Below, one piece after another: positions 41,155-50,150 of a stretch of DNA of 64,000 bases. The notes below the pieces were generated by a model that was not told where the DNA came from, ran no database searches, and worked only from the letters and a program-made list of their open reading frames with translations. The stretch lies in NCBI GenBank assembly GCA_030068145.1, contig JAPJBO010000076.1, forward strand, positions 372,001 through 436,000, read 5' to 3'. Positions within the stretch are counted from its first letter, which is position 1. Every line of letters begins with the position of its first letter. The translations under genes and the position numbers were made by a program. Source of the DNA: Diplonema papillatum. Lineage: Eukaryota > Euglenozoa > Diplonemea > Diplonemida > Diplonemidae.

Positions 41155-42165
41155 TTTGATGTAACAGTGGTTTTCTGTGAAATTCGGCCCGTTACATTGG
41201 TGTAATAGTGGTTTTCCGTCAAATTCTGCCCATTACATTGATGTAACAGTGGTTTTCGGTCAGATTCTGCCCATTACATTCATGTAACAGTGGTTTTCGG
41301 TCAAATTTGGCCCATTACATTGATGTAACAGCGGTTTTCCGTCAAGATTCTGCCCATTACATTGATGTAACAGTGGTTTTCCGTCAGATTCTGCCCATTA
41401 CATTGATGTAACAGTGGTTTTCCGTCAGATTCTGCCCATTACATCGATGTAACAGCGGTTTTCCGTCAGATTCTGCCCATTACATCGATGTAACAGTGGT
41501 CTTCCGTCAAATTCTGCCCATTACATCGATGTAACAGTGGTTTTCGGTCAGATTCTGCCCATTACATCGATGTAACAGTGGTTTTCCGTCAAATTCTGCC
41601 CATTACATCGATGTAACAGTGGTTTTCGGTCAAATTTGGGCCATTACATTGATGTAACAGTGGTTTTCCGTCAAATTCTGCCCATTACATCGATGTAACA
41701 GTGGTTTTCCGTCAAATTTGGGCCATGACATTGATGTAACAGTGGTTTTCGGTCAAATTCTGCCCATTACATTGATGTAACAGTGGTTTTCCGTCAGATT
41801 CTGCCCATTACATCGATGTAACAGTGGTTTTCCGTCAAATTCTGCCCATTCCATCGATGTAACAGTGGTTTTCGGTCAAATTTGGGCCATTACATTGATG
41901 TAACAGTGGTTTTCGGTCAAATTTGGCCCATTACATTGATGTAACAGTGGTTTTCCGTCAAATTCTGCCCATTACATCGATGTAACAGTGGTTTTCGGTC
42001 AGATTTGGGCCATTACATTGATGTAGCAGTGGGTTTCTGTGAAATTCGGCCCATTACAGTGATGTAACAGTGGTTTCCCGCCAGATTTGGCCCATTACAT
42101 TGATGTAACAGCGGTTTTCGGTCAGATTTGGGCCATTACATTGATGCAACAGTGGGTTTCCGTCG
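41155..42165. repeat. Right 41-bp array, about 24 copies, inverted relative to the left one
   Basis: Units read CAGTGGTTTTCCGTCA, AATTCTGCCCATTACATYRA and TGTAA. They contain the same near-palindrome TTACATYRATGTAA as the left array. The two types of unit (GCAGAAT and CCAAATT versions) are interspersed in both arrays. Confidence 0.95.
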
Positions 42166-42793
42166 GAAAATCTTCATGCAGTTTTGGGGAAAAAATATTC
42201 CCACCAGAGGGGGGGGGGGGACCCACCCACCAAAATTTTGGCGAAAGTAGTGGGCAGTTGGCCCGCCCGGGTAATAATCCGCTGTCCCTTATAGCCACAA
42301 AAAACTTTTTATTTAGCTTATAGCCACCTGGTGAAAACTTGGTCGAAAATTTTGGTCAAAATTTTTTGGTCAAAAAATTGGCCAAAAAATTTGGTCAAAA
42401 AAAATGGGTCAAAAATTTTGGTCATAATTTTGGGTCAAAAATTTTTGGTCAAAAAAAATCGGTCAAAAAAAATCGGTCAAAATTTTTGGCCAAAAAATTT
42501 GGTCAAAAAAAATCGGTCAAAATTTTTGGTCAAGACTTTGAGTCAAATTTTTTTGGTCAAAAAATTTGATCAAAAAAAATCGGTCAAAATTTTTGGTCAA
42601 AATTTTTGGTCAATTGTTAGCCAATCTGAGAAAAATCACACACGGAATTCGAACCCAGAAAACCCTTTGCCGTGCTGTGCCAGCTACTGGAGTGGCCACA
42701 CCTATTTGCACACGTTCATCTTCGCTGCAGGTAGGGGTTTTCGGGCGGTTTGGGCGCGTTGGAAGGTTCCCAACCCACAAAGCTGTGTCGCAA

Positions 42794-44068
42794 ATGTCTT
42801 CAGTCGGTGTCTTGGATGCAATCCTTCAGTTGGAGAAGTTTGTCAGCTCTGCGGATGATCTCATTCCGTTACTGACTTACGCCGCGCAGCACGACGTTGG
42901 GAATATTGTTGTTGGGCTGCAGGCTTCTCCCACCGTTCTAGTCAAAACCCTGCAGCGTATTGTGCAGCAACTGCCACCCTTGTCATGTACACCCTCTGTG
43001 CCCGGAACACCATCAACAGCGCAAAAGTCTCCCACGTCCGTGACATCCGCACCGACCGTGCCAGCGCCCGCTCCAGATTCAACGGCACAAATGCCCCCTA
43101 CGTCCGCGACATCCGCACCGACCGTGCCAGCACCCGCTCCAGATTCAACGGCACAAATGCCGTCTACGTCCGCGACATCCGCACCGACCGTAGCACCCGC
43201 TCCAGATTCAACGGCACAAATGCCGTCTACGTCCGCGACATCCGCACCGACCGTAGCACCCGCTCCAGATTCAACGGCACAAATGCCCCCTACTTCCGCG
43301 ACATCCGCACCGACCGTGCCAGCAGCTCCAGATTCAACGGCACAAATACCGTCTACGTCCGCGACATCCGCACCGACCGTGCCAGCACCTGCACCAGATT
43401 CTGCGGCATCTGCCCCGTCTGTTGCGCCTGGCGCCTCTGCCTCCAGCTTCCCTTGTATCGGAGACACTTATCCTCACAACAGCGATTTCTGTGACGCTGT
43501 GTTCAGGGCCACATTTGCAGCATCAAGCACAAACGTGTGCAAGAGAATGGATGCCAAGAGGACGCTGTTCCGGTGCAAGCAGAAACAGTCAAACGGCGGC
43601 TGCTGCCAGTTCAAATGCAACGCCTACAAGAGGGAAGACGGCCAACTCCGCGTATCGCAGAGCGTGGCCCACACCTGCTGCAACTTGCAACAGACGGAGA
43701 AAACGACGAGCCGATTTTCGGCACCGTGGCTTGCTCGGGAGGTGGGCGACCTCATGCAAACGAAGGTCGATCTGACGCCTGCTCAGATCCAGGCCTTCGT
43801 GAAGTCCCGCATGGGGATGGATATCACATACGCGGTAGCGTGGGATGCCAAGGAGAAAGCGCTGGATGAGACGAGGTTGCGCGCGGCGGCTGGTTTCGCA
43901 AGACTTCGCGGGTATTTCGAGCGTCTGGCTCAGCACGACCCAGACTGTGCAAACGAAGGAGGTAGAAGGAGAGGAACGATTCAGGTCGTGCTTCGTGACC
44001 TTTGGTGCTTGCAGAGCCGCTATGCGTGTGGCTCTGCCCATTGTTTCTGTGGATGGAACGTTCCTTAA
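42794..44068 (+). pseudogene. MULE transposase, N-terminal part with zinc-binding domain
   Basis: The start chosen is the ATG at 42794 (MSSVGVLDAILQLEKF); the frame upstream is only the TTGGTCAAAA subterminal repeat. About 65 residues of helical N-terminus are followed by seven copies of a 21-22-residue Thr/Ser/Ala/Pro repeat (TSATSAPTVPAPAPDSTAQ; 43020-43400) encoded by a 63-66-bp minisatellite. Next is a MuDR/FLYWCH-like zinc domain (FRCKQKQSNGGCCQFKC ... VAHTC), which would bind the element's ends, and the conserved helix DLTPAQIQAFVKSRMGM. From about 43960 on the conserved protein continues in another frame, so a single frameshift disables this copy. The frame then runs on meaninglessly to 44068. 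Confidence 0.75.
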
Positions 44069-45806
44069 GGGAAGTCTCAAGGGGACTCTTCTTGTTGCTG
44101 TGGGAAAGGATGCGGACGGTGGACTGTTTCCTGTCGCCTTTTCACTGTGCTCTGGCGAGGACGAGGAGTCTTGGACTGCCTTCTTCACACAGTTGAAGCA
44201 GGCGATTCCATTCGATGTGGTCATGAGCGACCGCGATAAAGGTATCATTGCGGCTGCTAGTCGAGTGATACCGGAGAAAGCTTCCCTCTCGTGCACGGAG
44301 CATATCAAAAAAAACGTGAAGTCACACTTTGGTGCAGGGTCGTGCAGCAGTGTCTGGAAGGCTTCCAGGGCCCTGACGAAAGAGCAGTTCGAGGAAGAGA
44401 TGCTCGCATTGGAAAAGCAGAAGAAGGGTAACGTCGCCCAGTACTTGACCAATATCCAGGGCTGCTTCAGCAGTGCGTTCATCGGAACGTGTCGCTTCTC
44501 ACAGTTCACGAGCAACGATGCAGAGTCTCTGAATGCGGCGTTGTTGCCGATCCGGGAGTCTCCGAATGTAGTGATCTTGTTTGATCGCCTCCGGGTGTAC
44601 ACACAGGAGCTCTTTCACACGCGTAGGGGCATGTTGGCTAATGCATCAGCATCATCTTGCGTGCCATCGGTAGGCAAGATGTTGGGACGGTTGTTAGTGG
44701 AGGCTGCGCCAATGGTGGTGCGGCCTGCAGGTGACGGGAAGTATGAAGTAGTGCTCAAGCAGCAGCGGGAGGCAGTGGAGTTACGTGAAGACGACTTCAC
44801 GTGCTCGTGTTTAGAGAGCAAGCTTGTGACCGCGTTACCCTGCGTTCACGTGGCGGCGGCGGCTCGGGCGGAAGAACGGAGCATCCTGGACGTCGTCCAT
44901 CCGCGCTGGAAGATTCTGGCCTATCGGAAGACATACGCCGGAATCATCTCCCCGCTTCCTGGCTTGCTGGGAATTCGTGAAGACAGCCTCAAGCCCCCTG
45001 TCTTCAAGAAGTCGAAAGGCCGGCCGCAAAAGAAGCGACATCGATCGCATGGCGAAGACGAGAAAGTTCTCCCCGACCCCAAAAAACGGCTCGTTGTGTG
45101 CTCAAACTGTCTCCAGTGTGGACACAATCGAGCAACGTGCAAGCACCCAGCTGCACCCAGGGTTGAAAAGAAGGAAAAGGTGGAAAAGGTGGAGAAGGGG
45201 AAGAAGGGGGCGGGGGGAGACAACGGGGATAAAGTGGGTCCTGTGGACCGACAGGGTGACTGGTCAACATACCCCATGTACGTCCGCGAGGTTCTGGAGA
45301 AAACGAAGACTGACGCAATGGACGTCGAGCGGGACGGCAACTGCTTTTACTGGGCATTGCTGGAGTCGGAGTTTCCGTTTTTTGCGGCTTACAAGAGCTT
45401 GCATCTTGGGCATGCCAAGCTAAGGGCACACTTGTTTAGCCAGGTTCCTCCCCCCGAAATACACACAAGGCTCCGAGAGCAAGTGGAGCTAGGGGGGCCC
45501 ACCTATGAGGCATGGACAGCAGCCGCCAAGCAAAACAAGGCATGGGCGGATGCAGAAACACTGCTACTGGCAGTGTGCATCTACCATGTTCGCTTCGTCT
45601 GCATCACCCTCCGCCTTTCCGGCGAAAAAACAGATTTTAGTATGACAACCACAGAACCACCACAGAAACCTGCGGCAGCAACTGTGTACCTGCTGCACGA
45701 GGATGGACACCACTTTTCAATTATTCGAGGGTGCCCTCCGAGTGCCCTCATGAGGAGGATCCCACTCAGCCGTCGGTACACGATAAAGCTGACAGAAGAG
45801 AAGTGA
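43950..45806 (+). CDS. MULE transposase catalytic domain fused to OTU cysteine protease
   Basis: The frame is open from 43845; similarity starts at about 43950. Domain order: MULE DDE core with LPIVSVDGTFLKG, then VVMSDRDKGI and the third acidic position near TSNDAESLNAAL. A SWIM finger follows (DFTCSCLESKLVTALPCVHV), then a Lys-rich linker, a zinc knuckle CSNCLQCGHNRATC and another Lys/Glu tract. The OTU domain comes last: catalytic box VERDGNCFYWALL and, 130 residues on, the His box LLHEDGHHFSIIRG. OTU enzymes cleave ubiquitin chains. Fusion to a MULE transposase is known from some Mutator families and may shield the transposase from proteasomal removal. All catalytic residues are present; only the upstream frameshift keeps the protein from being made whole. 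Stop at 45804-45806. Confidence 0.85.
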   Translation, partial: QTKEVEGEERFRSCFVTFGACRAAMRVALPIVSVDGTFLKGSLKGTLLVAVGKDADGGLFPVAFSLCSGEDEESWTAFFTQLKQAIPFDVVMSDRDKGIIAAASRVIPEKASLSCTEHIKKNVKSHFGAGSCSSVWKASRALTKEQFEEEMLALEKQKKGNVAQYLTNIQGCFSSAFIGTCRFSQFTSNDAESLNAALLPIRESPNVVILFDRLRVYTQELFHTRRGMLANASASSCVPSVGKMLGRLLVEAAPMVVRPAGDGKYEVVLKQQREAVELREDDFTCSCLESKLVTALPCVHVAAAARAEERSILDVVHPRWKILAYRKTYAGIISPLPGLLGIREDSLKPPVFKKSKGRPQKKRHRSHGEDEKVLPDPKKRLVVCSNCLQCGHNRATCKHPAAPRVEKKEKVEKVEKGKKGAGGDNGDKVGPVDRQGDWSTYPMYVREVLEKTKTDAMDVERDGNCFYWALLESEFPFFAAYKSLHLGHAKLRAHLFSQVPPPEIHTRLREQVELGGPTYEAWTAAAKQNKAWADAETLLLAVCIYHVRFVCITLRLSGEKTDFSMTTTEPPQKPAAATVYLLHEDGHHFSIIRGCPPSALMRRIPLSRRYTIKLTEEK

Positions 45807-45841
45807 GCACATACTACTCTTCTCGTTTGACTAAAGACCGT

Positions 45842-46385
45842 CCCCACCCGGAGCGAGTCCAACCTTCTCCACGTCTTATCATCTCATCACTCGAAACAGT
45901 CGTATCATCTTATCATTGCTTGAATTTTTGGAGTCTGATACTCGAAACAGTCTAGATAGGGTCACCCACGTGTGTTTACGCCCGAAGGCTACATAAGAAC
46001 CGACTTGAAAAATCGTCCACAAAGAGCTTGCCGCCGTTTGCGTTAAAGAGAGTGTCATCGAAAAGTACCCTGGTCTGAACTCTGCGAGCTATGTATCATG
46101 TTTCCCGGTTTCTCTTTCAGCACCCGTATGCTCGCAACATTTATGCCCGGTACTTCCAGTCTTTTAGCGTGTTGCACCCCTTGCTCCCACTACGGCCGTC
46201 CAGATGCCGCCGGGTTGCAGGAATCTGATAGTCCCTGTCACGAACACCGCCACGAACTCGCTGACGAAGAAGGTTGTTGGAGGTCAAGAGAGTTAACAAC
46301 GCAATGGTTGCCAAAGTGTTGCGCCGCAAGTCGGCAGTCGCAAATCGGCAGAAAGGGGGTCCAAGTAAACAAGACCTAGGCAAAG
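45842..46385. repeat. MULE right subterminal unique region (also at 47401-47950)
   Basis: About 545 bp between the OTU stop and the TTTTGACCAAAA tract are repeated almost exactly in the outer derivative. Differences include a 7-bp insertion (CACCACC region near 47456) and single substitutions. It is non-coding and probably cis-acting for transposition or the 3' untranslated region. Confidence 0.85.
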
Positions 46386-46768
46386 TTGAAATGGGATGAG
46401 ATTAGACCAAAATTCTGACCAAAATTTTGACCAAAATTTGACCAAAATTTTGACCAAAAAAAATCGACCAAAAAAAACGACCAAAAATTTGACCAAAAAT
46501 TTGACCAAAAATTCGACCAAAAAATCGACCAAAGTTTCGGCCAAAGTTTTGCCAACTCAGAAAAATGTTCAAAAATTTGCAAAATGTGGCTCGAAGCTAA
46601 TAAAAAAGTTTTTTGTGGCTATAAGCTAAATAAAAAGTTTTTTGTGGCTATAAGCTAAATAAAAAGTTTCAGGCCCTCCTGGCTATAAGCTAAATAAAAA
46701 GTTTTTTGTGGCTATAAGCTAAATAAAAAGTTTCTTGGTGGCTATAAGCTAATTATCCCTTTTATCTA

Positions 46769-48499
46769 ATAGCCACCTGCTAACTTTTTATTTAGCTTAT
46801 AGCCACCTAAAGTAAAACTTTTTAATTAGCTTATAGCACTTTCAAATCTTTTTATTTAGCTTATAGCCACAAAAAACTTTTTATTTAGCTTATAGCCACA
46901 AAAAACTTTTTATTTAGCTTATAGCCAGGAGGTCCTGAAACTTTTTTTTTAGCTTAAAGCCACCTGGTGAAAACTTGGTCGAACTTTTTGGTCAAAATTT
47001 TTTGGTCAAAAAATTGGCCAAAAAATTTGGTCAAAAAAAATCGGTCAAAAATTTTGGGTCAAAAAAAATCGTCAAAAAATCGGTCAAAATTTTGGCCAAA
47101 AATGTTGGTCAAAAAAAATCGGTCAAAAAATTTTGGTCAAGATTTTGGGTCAAATTTTTTTGGTCAAAAGATTTTGGCCAAAAAATTTGTTCAAGAAAAA
47201 CCCCGGAGTTTCAAGCGAACTTTCACTCTAAAAATCGGTCAAAAATTTTGGTCAAAAAAGTTGGTCAATTGTTAGCCAATCTGAGAAAAATCACACACGG
47301 AATTCGAACCCAGAAAACCCTTTGCCGTGCTGTGCCAGCTACTGGAGTGGCCACACCTATTTGCACACGTTCATCTTCGCTGCAGGTAGGGGTTTTCGGG
47401 CCCACCCGGAGCGAGTCCAACCTTCTCCACGTCTTATCATCTCATCACTCGAAACACCACCACGTCGTATCATCTTATCATTGCTTGAATTTTTGGAGTC
47501 TGATACTCGAAACAGTCTAGATAGGTCACCCACGTGTGTTTACGCCCGAAGGCTACATAAGAACCGACTTGAAAAATCGTCCACAAAGAGCTTGCCGCCG
47601 TTTGCGTTAAAGAGAGTGTCATCGAAAAGTACTCTGGTCTGAACTCTGCGAGCTATGTATCATGTTTCCCGGTTTCTCTTTCAGCACCCGTATGCTCGCA
47701 ACATTTATGCCCGGTACTTCCAGTCTTTTAGCGTGTTGCACCCCTTGCTCCCACTACGGCCGTCCAGATGCCGCCGGGTTGCAGGAATCTGATAGTCCCT
47801 GTCACGAACACCGCCACGAACTCGCTGACGAAGAAGGTTGTTGGAGGTCAAGAGAGTTAACAACGCAATGGTTGCCAAAGTGTTGCGCCGCAAGTCGGCA
47901 GTCGCAAATCGGCAGAAAGGGGGTCCAAGTAAACGAGACCTAAGCAAAGTTGAAATGGGATGAGATTAGACGCTACCCCAGAATCACCTTGACTCCCCCA
48001 AACGTATCCCACACATTGAAGCTTAAAACTTGCAACTTGAAATTGGAAACTTGAGTTCGAATCCAAATCGCACAGTTGTCACAGTCAATGGCTGGGTAAA
48101 TGGTTCGAATCCGCCATGGGTGTGTTCTCAGGGATTGGAGTCTAATTGTCGACCAAAGAAATTGACCCAAAATTCGGCCAAAATTTTGACCCAAAAAAAT
48201 CGACCAAAAAAACGACCGAAAATTTTGACCAAAATTTCGGCCAAAATTTTGACCAAAACAAATCGACCAAAAATCGACCAAAAAATCGACCAAAAGTTTG
48301 ACCAAAAATTCGACCAAAATTTCGGCCAAAATTTTGCCAACTCAGAAAAATGACCAAAATTTTGCAAAATGTGGCTCGAAGCTAATAAAAAAGTTTTTTG
48401 TGGCTATAAGCTAAATAAAAAGTTTTTTGTGGCTATAAGCTAAATAAAAAGTTTCAGGCCCTCCTGGCTATAAGCTAAATAAAAAGTTTTTTGTGGCTA
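46769..48499. other. Own sequence of the outer MULE derivative (deletion junction, 34-bp insert)
   Basis: Left arm 46769-47400, junction, right arm 47401-48499. It includes the 34-bp CGGAGTTTCAAGCGAAC insert at 47205-47238 (flanked by A runs). It also has 47970-48152, absent from the inner MULE, which contains two TTCGAATCC B-box-like motifs and might itself be an inserted tRNA-derived sequence. No protein is encoded. Confidence 0.7.
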
Positions 48500-48571
48500 T
48501 AAGGGTAGGCGGTTTTTTTTTTTTTGGCCATGTCCGTCGGCCCACAGAAATTTACGCGCGCGCGCGCAAAA

Positions 48572-49400
48572 AAAAAAAGTACGTGCGCTCGGCTAAGGCC
48601 GGCGCGTGGCGAGACTGGAGGCAGCAGTTAAAGTTCGGGGAACAGTAAAGTTCGGGCAATGCTGGTGAAGCTAAGTTCGAGTGATGCTTAGTTCGGGCGT
48701 TGCTAAGCGCTCAGGCTAGCTCCGCCCGAACTTTTGCTTCGCCGGGGGGCGGCGGGGGGGGCGCCCACCCGGGTACCAGCGCCAAACTTTTCCCGCACTC
48801 GGTGGGTCGGGGGGGTCCGGGGGGGGTGTCCCCCCCCGGGTACGAGCACCGACCTTGGCTTCACCCGGACTTTACACCCTGGCCGAACTTCGCTTCGTGC
48901 CCGAACTGTTTTTTAGTACCAGCACATAAGTTCTGGTAAAGCTCAGTTCGGACGATAATGAGTTCGAGTGATCCTAAGTTCGGGCGGAGCTAAGTTCTGG
49001 TGAAGCAAAGTTCGGGCGCAGCTGAGTTCGGGCGAAGCAACGCTCGGGCGAAGTTAAGTTCTGGCGAAGCAAAGTTCGGGCGATGCTAAATTCTGGTACG
49101 GGCGCAGCTGAGTTCGGACAAAGCAAAGTTCTCTCGAAGCTGAGTTCTGGTGAAGCAAAGTTCGGTTCTCGTAGCAAGTTTGGCCTGTGATGGCAAGCTC
49201 GGCCGCCCGACTCCGCTTCCCGGGGTGACCCAAATACCGCGAGATACTGAGAAACTCCGCCAAAAACGCACATTTGACCCCGAAACGCAACAAACCTCGA
49301 AAACAATCTTCGACCGGGAAAATGTCATGGGCGGGGTTCGAACCCGGATTCACCGGCCTGAAGGCCGGCGCCCGGTCACTCTGCCACCCGCATACCTTCT
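48572..49400 (-). mobile_element. Retroposon-like element with tRNA-like head, copy 2
   Basis: Minus strand, head first. The tRNA-like part (GCGGGTGGCAGAGTGACC, CCGGCCTTCAGGCCGG, GGGTTCGAACCCCGCC) is at 49396-49322, with better A and B boxes than copy 1. It is followed by the body (GGTCGAAGATTGTTTTCGAGG, cited in part; GCGGAGTTTCTCAG). The GAACTTAGC/GAACTTTGC array (49170-48620) and the tail CTGCTGCCTCCAGTCTCGCC at 48632-48572 complete it. Order and orientation equal copy 1 at 31246-32090. It is nested inside the 2.6-kb TIR element. Confidence 0.65.
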
Positions 49401-49577
49401 GCGAGGAAAAAAAAAAGCTTGCCCGGCTCTTTCCAAAAACAATACACTTTTTTCATGAAGAAAAGCCGGGTTGGCTCGAATAGAGGCTATTCACATTGCA
49501 TGTTCATAGGACCTCCAGTCTCGAAAAAACTTTCAGAAAAAAAAAACTTTTGCCACAAGACTTTCTGCTACTGGATG

Positions 49578-50150
49578 TCACACCGTATGTACCGGCTACA
49601 CACCGCTTCATACCGTATGTACCGGCTACACACCGCTTCACACCGTATGCCGGCTACACACCGCTTCATACCGTATGTACCGGCTACACACCGCTTCACA
49701 CCGTATGCCGGCTACACACCGCTTCATACCGTATGTACCGGCTACACACCGCTTCATACCGTATGTACCGGCTACACACCGCTTCACACCGTATGCCGGC
49801 TACACACCGCTTCATACCGTATGTACCGGCTACACACCGCTTCACACCGTATGCCGGCTACACACCGCTTCATACCGTATGTACCGGCTACACACCGCTT
49901 CACACCGTATGTACCGGCTACACACCGCTTCACACCGTATGTACCGGCTCTACCTACCGCTTCACACCGTATGTACCGGCTCTACCTACCGCTTCACACC
50001 GTATGTACCGGCTCTACCTACCGCTTCACACCGTATGTACCGGCTCTACCTACCGCTTCACACCGTATGTACCGGCTCTACCTACCGCTTCACACCGTAT
50101 GTACCGGCTCTACCTACCGCTTCACACCGTATGTACCGGCTATACTACTG
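49578..50150. repeat. Array of CCGTATGTACCGGCT units, two unit types
   Basis: About 20 units of 22-34 bp alternate the cores ACACCGCTTCA(C/T)ACCGTATG and (TACC)GGCTACACACCGC. The right half (from 49945) consists only of the GGCTCTACCTACCGCTTCAC type. Frames through it are artefacts. Confidence 0.9.

Larger units (their letters stand above)
35581..42288. mobile_element. Harbinger-like non-autonomous element, 6.7 kb, with inverted 41-bp arrays
   Basis: The ends GGGACGCCGGATTATTACCC and, inverted, GGGACAGCGGATTATTACCC extend to at least 37 bp with two mismatches, and continue GGGCGGGCCAACTGCCC. A TTA duplication lies at 35578-35580 and 42289-42291; removing the element restores TTTAGCTTATAGCCAC, the repeated motif of its host MULE. 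A 3-bp TWA duplication and a GGG start fit the PIF/Harbinger superfamily, but no such transposase is present. Inside each end lie poly-G/poly-T stretches and a large array of a 41-bp repeat, left and right in opposite orientation. A LINE fills the centre. Confidence 0.8.
35472..46759 (+). mobile_element. Inner MULE carrying transposase-OTU fusion, inserted in the outer MULE's terminus
   Basis: It starts GGGCTTTTTATCTAATAGCC and ends ...GGCTATAAGCTAATTATCCC. The 9-bp duplication TTTTATCTA lies at 35463-35471 and 46760-46768. Long subterminal regions are built of TTTTTATTTAGCTTATAGCC units and TTGGTCAAAA (left, 42330-42615) or TTTTGACCAAAA (right, 46393-46560) units in inverted orientation. Removing the 6.7-kb insertion at 35581-42288 leaves an element of about 4.6 kb. 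Its 46385-45842 region is repeated in the outer derivative, which proves that they belong to one family. Confidence 0.85.

Noticed and set aside
42625-42705. tRNA-like sequence on the minus strand (GGGTTCGAATTCC), repeated at 47290-47370
   Set aside because: Only the B box fits; stem pairing and A box are poor, and both copies are simply the shared subterminal region of the two MULEs.
48050-48115. Two GTTCGAATCC motifs suggesting a tRNA gene
   Set aside because: No acceptor, D or anticodon stems can be drawn around either motif. Mentioned only as a feature of an inserted segment.
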